Shown piece by piece: positions 1 through 9,390 of a stretch of DNA of 64,000 bases (positions are counted from its first letter, which is position 1; the number at the start of each line of letters is the position of its first letter). Location: assembly GCA_051294375.1 (NCBI GenBank), contig CM119265.1, forward strand, positions 6,147,489 to 6,211,488, read 5' to 3'. The position numbers and the translations under genes are program-made. Source of the DNA: Paraspadella gotoi. Taxonomy: Eukaryota; Chaetognatha. Under the pieces are notes generated by a model, which made no database searches, was not told the origin of the DNA, and saw only the letters and a list, made by a program, of their open reading frames with translations.

Positions 1-1165
1 TATCTAGCTTCTTCAATCACTTTCCTACTGGCTCACAAAATTTCATCTCAATCTATCATGGGTTAAAATAAATAAAAAGATTCAAGTAAATGTGACTCAT
101 ATTTTTTTCATTTAAACCCATTTCCACTGGTACGTTTCCACTGAAACTTTATATCAAGCTTCGTCACACATTTTCCTACCCACACACAAAATTTCAACTC
201 AATCTATCCATCCAATTATGATTAATTAGATATTTATTGGTTAAAATAAGTAAAAAGATTTTAGTAAATTCGACTTATGTTTTTTCCATTTAAACTAATT
301 TCCACTCACACGATTCCATCGAAACTTTATATCCAGCTTTATCACACACTTTCCTACTCACACACAAAATTTAATTCCAATCCAACCAGCCAATCACGAG
401 TTATTGGAGCTTTTGCTAAGATGGGACGGATGGACGGATTGATTGACTAATTAATTAATTATTGATTAATTTATTTACTAATTGATTAATTAACTGATTA
501 ATTATTTGATTTATTAATACATCCTGCATATACATTTAATATAAAAGGAAAAAGAAGCATAATCAATTAGTAAAACAGGTTTTTTGTTTTTTTCCATTTA
601 AACTCATTTCCACTCAAACTATTCCATCGAAACTTGATTTCCTGTTCAATCACACACTTTCCTACCCACATACAAAATTCCAGGTCAATCAGCCCATCCA
701 CTCATGAGCAATTGGTGTTCAAATAGTGAATATATTTTTTTTGTTTTTTTCCATTTAAACTCATTTCCACTCGGACGATTCCATCGAAACTTCATATCCA
801 GCTCAATCACACACTTACCTATCCTCACACAAAATTTCATTTAAATCCATCCATCCAATCACGAGTAATTGGTGTTTTTTGCTAAGGTGGGACGGACGGA
901 CGGAACGGACGGACGGACGGACGGACGGACGGACGGACGGACGGACGGACGGACGGAGGACGGACGGACGGACGGACGGACGGACGGACGGAAGGACAGA
1001 CGGACGGACGGACATCATTTTTTTTGCATAATTTATCATAATTCGATGTTCTGACATGATATAAGTGTGTGCCAGACAATATTGAGGGGGCGGACCGACG
1101 GACCGAAAAAGTGAGTTATAGAAGGCAGATCCGACATTGTTTGCTCAAACTTGTTTCTTTATTCG
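1..1165 (+). mobile_element. Tandem fragments of an SSR-tailed transposon ending in (GGAC)n
   Basis: A diverged segment containing TTTCCACT, a motif like CGAAACTTTATATCC, ACACACTTTCCTAC and CAATCACGAGTAATTGG recurs at about 140, 320, 630 and 786, with part of a further copy at the left edge. Spacing is roughly 157-178 bp, doubled where an AT-rich TTAAT-type insert lies at 440-560. The last copy runs into (GGAC)n at 889-1,013, followed by about 150 bp ending CAGATCCGACATTG. The same parts recur at 35,130-35,440, and the CAGATCCGACATTG end also occurs at 10,780 and, reversed, near 34,940. A microsatellite at a fixed internal position suggests a non-LTR (RTE-like) or SINE-like element. No reverse transcriptase is visible, so the class is inference. 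Confidence 0.5.
889..1013. repeat. (GGAC)n microsatellite
   Basis: About 125 bp of GGAC repeats with few interruptions (GGAGGACGG near 955, GGAAGGACAGA near 991). Apparent open frames on both strands here (Val-Arg-Pro-Ser and Thr-Asp-Gly-Arg repeats) are translations of the 4-bp unit and are not genes. Confidence 0.97.
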
Positions 1166-1191
1166 TTTCACATTGTCTCGTTCGATGCGGA

Positions 1192-1196
<5 letters not shown>

Positions 1197-1227
<31 letters not shown>
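1197..1227. repeat. Poly(A) run of about 31
   Basis: An uninterrupted A run just downstream of the SSR-tailed element. It could be a retroposition tail but no boundary duplication is obvious. Confidence 0.9.
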
Positions 1228-1229
<2 letters not shown>

Positions 1230-1342
1230 GTTTTTTCTTTCAATTTTCCCGCCGTTTTTCAGTGAAAAAGGAGGCTATTTAATCCTTTTTATTTTTTATT
1301 TTCTTCCATTTGTTGGAGAGAAAACGATCCTGGGAAATTAAA

Positions 1343-1516
1343 ATGGCGAAGGAAGATCGTAACGCGAGCGGCGGGCGGCGGCCTTCGAGATTTAGATTTT
1401 TTGATTCTCTTCACAAATTCTTGGCAAATAGCGTCACAATAGACGAATCTCTTACTTGTTCTTCTTGTTCTCGTTCAAATTTTCTCTTGCAAATTGAATG
1501 CGTCAATTTATTGTAA
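1343..1516 (+). CDS. Candidate short ORF or first coding exon, unknown protein
   Basis: A 57-codon frame starts at ATG 1,343 in a favourable context (AAAATGG), opens MAKEDRNASGGRRPSR and ends with TAA at 1,514-1,516. The first 30 codons are hydrophilic and Gly/Arg rich in a locally GC-rich patch (1,340-1,390). The C-terminal half is Ser/Cys rich in AT-rich DNA, so the real coding part may end earlier at an unseen splice donor. The similarity to ATGGCG starts elsewhere in the window is only a general start-context resemblance. No family is recognised. It could equally be a chance ORF. Confidence 0.22.
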   Translation: MAKEDRNASGGRRPSRFRFFDSLHKFLANSVTIDESLTCSSCSRSNFLLQIECVNLL

Positions 1517-2036
1517 TTTACCCTAGAATTCACCTTAAATAAAAATAATTTATTTAAAAAAATTCTCTCACTTCGATATTTAGACGTAAAACAATAAAAT
1601 GCCACATTTTTAATTTTCTCAACGTCGTAAAATCTTACTTAATTTTTCTTAAAAACCTCAAAAACGATGACGACATGGCAGACGGATTAATTTGAGAACA
1701 GTTTCGCCGACGCCGCAGCCGCCGCAGCCGCTGCCAGGCGCCGTCTCTGAAGCCTTCGACGACGTTTCGCTCGACAATCGTCTCCAAATTTATCTCTTTC
1801 TTTCCACCGACGCCATAAACGGCGAGAGAATAATNNNNNNNNNNGATTAAGACAGTAAATTATATCGAACTGCCTCTTTTTCCCGCCCCGCATCCTCCTC
1901 CTCCTCCTCCTCCTCTGTTATTCTTTTTATTTTCGTTTTTCTCTAGCGACGTCGAAGGCTTCATTTTTTTTCGCTTGTTATCAGCATCTCTTCCATTGTG
2001 GCAGCTTTATTGAGGGGCAGCCATGAATCTTGATAC
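1517..2036. other. Non-coding spacer with a small gap
   Basis: AT-rich DNA, then a GC-rich patch of GCC/GAC triplets at 1,705-1,770, a 10-N gap at 1,835-1,844 and CCT triplets near 1,890-1,915. No gene is supported. Confidence 0.6.
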
Positions 2037-2076
2037 CGATAGAGAGCGAGAGAGAGAAAGAGAGAGAGAGCGAGAG

Positions 2077-2125
<49 letters not shown>
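2037..2125. repeat. (GA)n microsatellite, interrupted
   Basis: About 90 bp of GA dinucleotides with GC and AA interruptions near its left end. The Leu-Ser repeat frame on the minus strand is a translation of this tract. Confidence 0.95.
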
Positions 2126-2130
<5 letters not shown>

Positions 2131-4240
2131 AAAAAATCGAGGGTGATGGGTTGGCAAAGGGGAAGGTTCCGTAAAGGCCAAATCTAATCTCCCGACCAGG
2201 AGGGCAAACTGAACACTCAGGAAGTTTTGAATGAGTTTTTTGTTATACAAAATGTCAATTATTGCATGGAGATCGATGAATCTATGAAATATCTACGGGT
2301 TTCTTGGGAAACTTTGGGTCTGCATTTCGGGTCAGGTCCACAATCTCGGATTACTCAGTTTCGGTTCACAGTTTCTCCGATTTCTGGTGAGAAAGTTAGG
2401 TAAGTCTGGGGTGAGGAAACAGCGAATACTGTGGAAAGACTCAAGACCTTGGTTGTGGGGTAAGTGAAAGGACGCCGGAGCTGACGAGCAGGGTTGGGAA
2501 GAGAAAGCTGCGAAAATAGGTTAGGGTAAGTTTGTGGTCTGTATCGGTTGATTTGGAATGAGGATTAATCAGGAAGAGGAAAAAGTTATCGGTCAAAAAC
2601 GTACTTGTGAGAGGGAAAGAAAGTTCGAGCAATTAAAAATTAATAAGTTGCAGTCTAAATTGAGCTGTGATCATTGTTGCTGTATTTTTTGAGTGACAGC
2701 TCGACATTCGAAGTTGGTTTTTTTTTCTCTTCCCTGTTTCGTCCGAGAAAATCTTTGGCTCGATTTTTCCGATGTTCATACAAAATATAAGACGAGGAAG
2801 AAAAGGAGGAAAAAGGGAGGAAAGAATGAGAAAAAAATTATAGGTAAAGAAAAAGGAGGAAAGAATCAAGCAAAAAAAAGGAAAGAAGTGAATAAAAAAG
2901 GAGTAATTAAAGTAATTAAAATAAGGAGGAAAATAAAAATGATGATTATTCTAAAAGATTCGATCAAATCTCTCAAGGAGGAATTGTTGGAAATTGGAAA
3001 TATTCTTTGAATGAACTCAGGCGATCGAAATCGTGGGAAAAAAATTGGAAGAAGAAAAAATGAAGAAAAAAAAACCCCGATATAACCGAGAAATAAAAAA
3101 GAAGAGAAAAAAATAAAAAAATGAATAGATGAGATGAAAAAGTGACGTTTATAAAACATTCTGAAATGGATATCAGGCGACCACCTGATATTGACGCGGC
3201 TCATTCACCTTTCACGTTCCCTCAATGGCCGAAGGCAGGACGCAATATGAAATCTATTTTGACCGACTTTAGATTCGCTAAACTGTTTGTAACAGTGTCA
3301 GTATTTTGAGCTATCGAGAACCTTTCCATACGACCCGACATTGGCCTTTTACCTTTTTATCTCCACAACAGGAGGAATTTTACTCTAATTTTACTAATTT
3401 TACTCTAATTTTACTCTAATTTTCAAAATAACTTTTAGTTTTACATTTTAGATTTTAAAAAGGATTTTCAAAATACCTTTTCGTTTTACCTTTTACTTTA
3501 AAGTGACGTGAAAATTATAAATTTAATTATATATATAAGTGTCATAAATTATAAATTATGTAAGAAAATATAAATGAGATACATCTCGCAATTGATGTAG
3601 TGATTTTCGGCGGCCACTCTATTTTCTCTCGCGATTCGATGCGACTGCGAATGTCGCCGATTTTTTCCGCCATTTTTCAAACGGCGGGAATCTCCATCTC
3701 CATCCTCCACTCCTGTTATCTAACCATCATTTCTCTCCGTTCACTCCTGTTCGTGAGTTATCTTATATTTATTATTTTTGATATCAAGTATAGAAAACAT
3801 GTTCCTAAAATGTCAAATATTTTCCCTTTTTTTATTTGTACTTCATAGATCGATCGTCTTCTAACTTCAGAAGCTTTCGATTTTATATTCTCCACTTCCC
3901 TTTTCGATTCCGAGGCTCCCCCCCTCCGTCGCACAGCTAGTCCCGCCCTCTGCCACCCTTTCCCGTCATTTTTTTTCTCCAAAATTCTCAACCTTTATAT
4001 TCCATTGATGGATTTTCGCGGCGGGACAATCCTTTTAAAGTTTGACTGACGAACGCCAGACCCAGAAATATCTCATATTTATTTTATTTTCTTTCTTTTC
4101 CTTTTCCTTTTCTTTCTTTCTTTTTTTCTTTCTCCTTCCTTCTTTTCGTCCTTCCTTCTTTCTCCCTTATTTCTCATTATTTTTTACGGTAATTTCTTCA
4201 TTCAGGGAGAGCAAAGCACCGAGATAGTATAGTATAGAAA
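2126..4240. other. AT-rich sequence without a supported gene
   Basis: Purine-rich A/G tracts at 2,795-3,130 give Lys/Glu frames on the plus strand and Phe/Ser frames on the minus strand. A short tandem of TACTCTAATTT lies at 3,372-3,424. A hydrophobic 3,600-3,848 plus frame has a possible Met at 3,639 and a donor-like GTGAGT near 3,753, but nothing recognisable. Pyrimidine-rich DNA (TTTC/TTCC) fills 4,081-4,170. Confidence 0.5.
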
Positions 4241-4247
4241 GAGCGCG

Positions 4248-4391
4248 AGAGAGCGAGAGCCTCCTAGAGAGAGAGCGAGAGCGAAAAAAGGGGGGGGGGT
4301 CTGACAATAATTGGCGAATGGCTGCTCCTAATTAAAACCCTCCGCTTCAATTCCCTCTTCGGCTAAATCAATGGCGGTTTCAATCCAGAGA

Positions 4392-4458
<67 letters not shown>

Positions 4459-4464
4459 GAGAGA
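4248..4464. repeat. Two (GA)n tracts with a 10-G run between
   Basis: Short GA tract at 4,248-4,285, G run near 4,291-4,300, then a nearly pure (GA)n tract at about 4,395-4,464. Confidence 0.9.
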
Positions 4465-5027
4465 CACTCGGTCGTCCTCCTAGCTGGGAGGAAAGAGGCG
4501 GTGATTAGCGCGGTGATTAGGGTGGTGATTCTCAACGTTTTTGATGAGTGAAGCAGATATGTATTGAAGACGAAACGGTTTCTCTTAAAGGGTGAAGGAA
4601 TTCCAAGATTTAGTTTTTAAAAGACAAATTTCGTCTCGCTATTTTTCTCCTAATATCCATTATGAAGTTGGCATTTGGTCCTCCAAGTACCTATCTTCAG
4701 TCTAAAAATTGATATTATATTATACAAAACTAAACTTGATTTTACTTTGCAGATTTAGCATTATATAATAGTTCACTAGAGAGCGTAACATCGTCACGCA
4801 CAACACGATGCAAAACCATTTTTGGTTCACTATGCTTCTAATAGATTTTCACGCCATCAATGGGCTGAACCATGGCTTTTCCCCGGCCTTAATCGACAAT
4901 GTCGTCATCTTCGCCGTCGTTTTCGTCGTCGTTGTTTGCTATCGTCTTCATCGGCGTCGTCGTCGTCGTCCTCGCCTTTTCGGGTTTATAAATCATATCG
5001 TCTTCTCTTTCCTTAACACGACTAAAC

Positions 5028-5028
<1 letters not shown>

Positions 5029-5090
<62 letters not shown>

Positions 5091-5244
5091 NNNNNNNNNN
5101 NNNNNNNNNNNNNNNNNNNNNNNNNNNNNNNNNNNNNNNNNNNNNNNNNNNNNNNNNNNNNNNNNNNNNNNNNNNNNNNNNNNNNNNNNNNNNNNNNNNN
5201 NNNNNNNNNNNNNNNNNNNNNNNNNNNNNNNNNNGAGAGAGAAA
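5029..5244. repeat. (GA)n microsatellite enclosing a 144-bp gap
   Basis: GA repeats at 5,029-5,090 run straight into Ns at 5,091-5,234 and resume at 5,235-5,244. The gap is therefore most likely unresolved GA sequence. Confidence 0.9.
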
Positions 5245-5313
5245 GACTAACTGAATCTGGCTGCGCCGAAGGAACGGCTTGATTATCGCTCAGTTTATTA
5301 CGGCTTTTTATGA

Positions 5314-5604
5314 GTTTTATTTCTTCCCCTCGATTACTCTGCAAACGGCAACGAGACTTTCTTCGCGACAAAAACAACAACAACAACAACAACGTTTATG
5401 AAGACCTTTAACGCGACGGCGACGACGACGTTTTCCAAGACCTCGAATCCCGAAGTATCTTCCCTCAACGACGCTGAACAAATCGAGTCGTCGAATGGCG
5501 TCATTTCTCTCAAAGATAACTTACCCGATTTCAAGCCGGGTGGTAAGGTCTTTCGCAACATGGAGACCCATTTGCAGACAGCGGAGGCAACTAGCGAAAA
5601 TTGA
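5314..5604 (+). CDS. Candidate exon of a Thr/Asn-rich protein, unknown
   Basis: An open frame runs from after a TGA at 5,311 to TGA at 5,602-5,604 and contains a Met at 5,398. It opens with a pyrimidine-rich stretch, encodes a short (ACA)n threonine run, then non-repetitive sequence such as KTSNPEVSSLNDAEQIESS and DNLPDFKPGGKVFRN. The later part has balanced composition, unlike the repeat-driven frames around it. A donor-like GGTAAGG lies at 5,541-5,547, where the exon may really stop. The (ACA)n tract is read as Asn or Thr depending on frame. No domain is recognised. Confidence 0.25.
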   Translation, partial: VLFLPLDYSANGNETFFATKTTTTTTTFMKTFNATATTTFSKTSNPEVSSLNDAEQIESSNGVISLKDNLPDFKPGGKVFRNMETHLQTAEATSEN

Positions 5605-5992
5605 ATTCATGATCGTGAGTGGAGAAAAAAAGTGGGAGGAAAAATCTCACAAGCGACTCACTTTGCCAGTGGGAAAAGCTGATTCTTAACGTAATTTAGT
5701 CTGGAAGCCAGGACTCTTCTGAGCCTAAGATCTCAGGATCGTTCTCAGAAAAGGAATACGAACTTATTTAAAGGTCGGTCGGTCGGTCGGTCATATTCAG
5801 AAATTCATATTGTACCAATTGTAATCTAATTAAAAACACATTTAGTATTCTAGACTTCTATTGCAGCGCCGTCAAAGGACTGCCTCTCACGTATCGAACT
5901 TACTATCTAGGAAAAAAGTATATGACATAATTCATTTATTCAACAAAAAGTATATAAAACATGGGTAAAACATTATGATAACATTCTTAATA

Positions 5993-6110
5993 TTAGGTAT
6001 ACCTTTCCTCGGCATCAATAACTGCCTGCCTTTATCTGGGTATGCTCTTATACAGCAAATTGAGGTATGACACTGAAATGTTTTTCGACATCTTTAGCGC
6101 AATTTTGTGC
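5993..6110 (-). pseudogene. Tc1-like transposase C-terminal remnant
   Basis: About 38 codons remain of a DDE transposase that would cut and paste the element at TA sites. Seen: the SYLNLLYKSIPR and RQAVIDAEERYT blocks in one frame, interrupted by TAA between them. Known of the family: the C-terminus carries a conserved S-M-P-R-R-x-x-A-V-I block shortly before the stop. Upstream on the minus strand (6,110-6,300) the frame cannot be followed and a 34-bp hairpin intervenes. Non-functional. Confidence 0.6.
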
Positions 6111-6192
6111 AGCCCCGATATTAATGTTGCGCATCTTTCCCTCTTTTCTGAGAGCTATAATAATACTTTTTTGAACCAGAAAAAAATGCAAG

Positions 6193-6226
6193 TATGGAGG
6201 ACGCTTTAGGTCAAGCGTCCTCCATA
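6193..6226. repeat. Perfect 14-bp inverted repeat (hairpin)
   Basis: TATGGAGGACGCTT at 6,193-6,206 is exactly reverse-complemented at 6,213-6,226, with a 6-bp loop. It lies inside the Tc1-type element. Confidence 0.9.
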
Positions 6227-6317
6227 CAAGGCCTTTAGCATTGCCAAATTAAAAAAATATTAAAAAAATAACTAACTGTGGCAGCAAGACTTAAAGCTGC
6301 CTCACTGCTGTCCGTCC

Positions 6318-6580
6318 TCAGCCTCGTCTCAATGGCTGAGCAGGCTAAATCATCTCATTCCATCCGTGCGTCCCGGGTTCAATCCCTGGGTATCCCGGTT
6401 CTGGCTTAAATGTGACGGTGCCGGTATAAACATGCCAGTGACAGGAGGCGGTCACTGAGGGTCCGCAGCCCCTACGCCAGTTGGTGAGATACCCCGCGCC
6501 CCGGGTATCACCGGCTATCCTCCCGTTGCCATATAACTCTATTTAAAATAAAAACAAATGACTAATACCAAAAATGGTAG
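6318..6580 (+). mobile_element. tRNA-headed SINE
   Basis: Two internal RNA polymerase III promoter blocks are visible. The A-box-like TGGCTGAGCAGG is at 6,333-6,344 and the B-box GGTTCAATCCC at 6,376-6,386, separated by 43 bp as in tRNA genes. The tRNA-like head is followed by about 150 bp of GC-rich unrelated body (6,400-6,530) and an A-rich tail. Acceptor pairing and a CCA-adjacent discriminator are not convincing, so this is a SINE rather than a tRNA gene. It is nested inside the Tc1-type element and so inserted later. I see no second full copy in the window. Confidence 0.7.
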
Positions 6581-6937
6581 AAAATTAAATCCTTTTTTTT
6601 CGCTATTTTTTATTTGAAGTAACAATATTTTTTTGCCTGTAACTTCTAATCGATTTAACCTACAAAAAAATAGAAGGAAGCTACTAAAAAAAAATTCAAT
6701 ATAGATTCGAAAACGTTCTGATTTTTTTAGAAATTAAATAAGTTTTCTTTTATTAAAAATCTCTTATACTTTTTTCCTAGATAGTATGGTCGCCAAATCA
6801 CGGCCCCTTCTCAGAACTGATCTCTGTCCGGCGCTGTGATTTCCGGCTGCTTATTACTTTCAATGAGTCTCGTTCTCTCCCGGATTTTCATTGTCGGCGG
6901 ATGTGAGAAATTACGGCGCCAGAACTTGAGTTATTAA

Positions 6938-6969
6938 AAAATCGTCGTCGTCGTCGTCGTCGTCGTCGT
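6938..6969. repeat. (CGT)n trinucleotide tract
   Basis: About ten CGT/TCG units in unique AT-rich DNA. No supported gene surrounds it. Confidence 0.85.
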
Positions 6970-7380
6970 CTTTAGGAATCACGTGACTCCTACTTAAGAC
7001 GACGATGATGTGATGTGTTTCGAGAGCGACCATCAGCCCCGATCCCCTCGGGAGAAAAGGGGAATGGGAAGTGGGAGAAAAGAGGCTGGTGTGGAAAAAT
7101 TAGGTTGAAATTGTTTCAAGGAAAAATTGTATTCAAAGCTGGGTAGAATTGTAATATGTAATATGGATAAGAAACCACGAGTGAAAAATTTTTTATAGAA
7201 AGTAAAGGGAAAATGCTCATAGTAGAGAAAGTAGGAGACAAATCCTCTTAGTGAGAAGGAAAAGTTATATAGACGAGACAAAAAAAATTGAAAAAAAAAG
7301 AATTGTACAATTTCAGGGGTTAAGTAAATCACTAAAGAGATTTACAACAAACTTAAAAATAACTAACATGAAAAGAGGGG

Positions 7381-7749
7381 NNNNNNNNNNNNNNNNNNNN
7401 NNNNNNNNNNNNNNNNNNNNNNNNNNNNNNNNNNNNNNNNNNNNNNNNNNNNNNNNNNNNNNNNNNNNNNNNNNNNNNNNNNNNNNNNNNNNNNNNNNNN
7501 NNNNNNNNNNNNNNNNNNNNNNNNNNNNNNNNNNNNNNNNNNNNNNNNNNNNNNNNNNNNNNNNNNNNNNNNNNNNNNNNNNNNNNNNNNNNNNNNNNNN
7601 NNNNNNNNNNNNNNNNNNNNNNNNNNNNNNNNNNNNNNNNNNNNNNNNNNNNNNNNNNNNNNNNNNNNNNNNNNNNNNNNNNNNNNNNNNNNNNNNNNNN
7701 NNNNNNNNNNNNNNNNNNNNNNNNNNNNNNNNNNNNNNNNAAGAAAGAA

Positions 7750-7780
<31 letters not shown>
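7381..7780. other. 360-bp gap followed by (GA)n/(GAAA)n
   Basis: Ns at 7,381-7,740, bordered on the left by AAAAGAGGGG and on the right by AAGAAAGAAAGAGAGAG to 7,780. The missing sequence is probably a purine tract. Confidence 0.85.
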
Positions 7781-8003
7781 CGTTCTTGTCCCCTTTGGTT
7801 GACGAATCGAACCACTCTTCATTCGTGGCTTTTGTCCTGCCTTCGCTCTCCCTGTCTCTCACCCATCGGTTATTGATGACCTGCGACAGCAGATAAGATA
7901 AATGTGCAGCAATTAACAGTAAACGAAAGAAGAGTCGATTTTTTCCTTACCCAATCGAGGGTCTTCAGTTATATAATAAGGTTTAAAAGTTTAAATATTC
8001 TAG

Positions 8004-8263
8004 TGTCGAAAGCCCAAAATCAACGCCAACGCCAACGCCACGCAGAACGAATGAAAAATGGACAAAAAACGGAAAATATTTGCGCCACAGAGACGAAGTT
8101 GACGACAACGATCGACATCGCCGACGCAGACGCCATCTTTGCCAAAAGCGGCGAAGAAGATAACGACAACGACGACGACGATTACGACGACAATAACGGT
8201 TATAATAATTTTGACGACGACGGTACAGTAACCAATCATAACTTGAAAGATGTGGCGATAAAG
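8004..8263 (+). CDS. Candidate internal exon, Asp/Asn-rich acidic protein
   Basis: A 260-bp open segment is bounded by an acceptor-like TTTAAATATTCTAG at 7,990-8,003 and a donor-like AAAGGTAGGC at 8,264. It is open throughout in a single frame, entered through a phase-1 intron. The protein starts with a Gln/Arg-rich run, passes through ERMKNGQKTENICATETK and TIDIADADAIFAKSGEED, then an Asp tract (about 8,160-8,225) and ends TVTNHNLKDVAIK. The region before the Asp tract is not a simple repeat, which favours real coding sequence. Acidic tracts like this occur in chromatin, secretory and mineral-binding proteins. I do not recognise the protein. Confidence 0.35.
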
Positions 8264-8524
8264 GTAGGCTAAAGATTGGTCTCAATCAGATTTGAAAATT
8301 TAATGTTTACATTACATTCATGTACTTGAGTATCACGTGTGGTAACTCTTTCAGCTTGTACGTTTTACGTTTGCAAATCGGGACTTTAAAAAATATATAT
8401 GTTGCTTTTTTATACTAGTCTATTCATTTTAGTTAATTTAATATCAAACTTAAAATACCCAGCCTGAGTTGCAAATAACATCTTTAAGTGAGAACGAGGG
8501 AGCGTAAATATAAATGCGAGAATG

Positions 8525-8545
8525 AATGAGAGAATTAACGAGCAT

Positions 8546-8598
<53 letters not shown>

Positions 8599-8789
8599 AG
8601 AGAGAAGGAGGAGAGAGTAGAAGAGGAAAGAGGGAAAAGTAGGGATCGAGACGCAGGGTTCAAGGATTCTACATTTTCGAAACCTCGTGAGAGAGAGATA
8701 GTATGTGGGAACGCGACGAGAGTAGAGTCAATATGAGAGAGAGTCGCACACATATCAGAGGGAGAGAGGAGAGAGAGAGAGAGAGAGAG

Positions 8790-8827
<38 letters not shown>

Positions 8828-9030
8828 AATGAGAGCGTCGAGAGAGAGTACCATATGTAGGGCGATTCATGAGAGAGTAGTTGCGCGCACACGTCTCTGA
8901 GGTAACGGGCGAGAACACACTGTTGGTCTCCATAAGTATATGAGAGCAGATGCGTATATGAGAGAGAGAGAGAGAGCGAGTCATCAGAGAAGCCAGTCCA
9001 GTATTGCGCGTATCGAGAGTCATCCACACT
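8525..9030. repeat. Interrupted (GA)n region
   Basis: Dense GA tracts at about 8,548-8,596 and 8,761-8,825, and scattered GAGAGA between, mixed with irregular sequence. It marks the start of a low-quality stretch. Confidence 0.85.
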
Positions 9031-9032
9031 GA

Positions 9033-9390
9033 GTGATATTAGTCGTTTCTAAATTATTTTATTGGACAAACATAATTAACAACTGAAGGTAAATACTTCG
9101 AAAAACTTTTTTCGACTCAAATTTTTGAAACGAATTAGTTGAAGGCTTGCTTAAGTGCTTACTGCTTGGTGATGCATCGACTGCCCGTATAATCCTTTGT
9201 TGTGGCACGGTTAACTGACCTCACCTTATATCAAGAAAAGTTTTTGAAACTGCAAAAAACCACTTAAGCGTTCTACAACATTTACCGCTCATCACTTTGC
9301 CTAAGACTGTTTAAATCTAAAGTACAAATTTAACAATCCTTCAGTGAAAAAATAAAAATTCCGTTTTTCTACCTGATTTTATTTTTCAGA
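9033..9390. repeat. Duplicated segment, copy 1 (matches 16,972-17,310)
   Basis: About 350 bp from TAGTCGTTTCTAAATT onward match 16,972-17,310 with many single-base indels, for example the shared CTTACTGCT and CAACATTTACCGCTCATC blocks. No protein is encoded in either copy. Confidence 0.8.

Larger units (their letters stand above)
5901..6786 (-). mobile_element. Tc1/mariner-type element, defective, with perfect TIRs
   Basis: Positions 5,901-5,922 and 6,765-6,786 are exact reverse complements over 22 bp. Both outer ends are TA, the target-site duplication expected of Tc1/mariner elements, leaving a TIR of CTATCTAGGAAAAAAGTATA. Inside, the minus strand at 5,993-6,110 reads as the end of a Tc1-like transposase: SYLNLLYKSIPR, an in-frame stop, then RQAVIDAEERYT and a terminal stop. 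This matches the family's C-terminal pattern of a Tyr-Leu/Ser-Met-Pro-Arg helix followed by AVI-x-A-x-G. The DDE catalytic part is absent, so the copy is dead or non-autonomous. A SINE sits inside it. Confidence 0.75.

Noticed and set aside
815-1079. Three overlapping ORFs rich in Val-Arg-Pro-Ser or Thr-Asp-Gly-Arg
   Set aside because: Pure translations of the (GGAC)n microsatellite; open on both strands because the unit lacks stops.
3600-3848. 82-codon hydrophobic ORF
   Set aside because: GTG start, no promoter or acceptor, and the hydrophobicity follows from T-rich DNA. The GTGAGT near 3,753 alone is not enough to call an exon.
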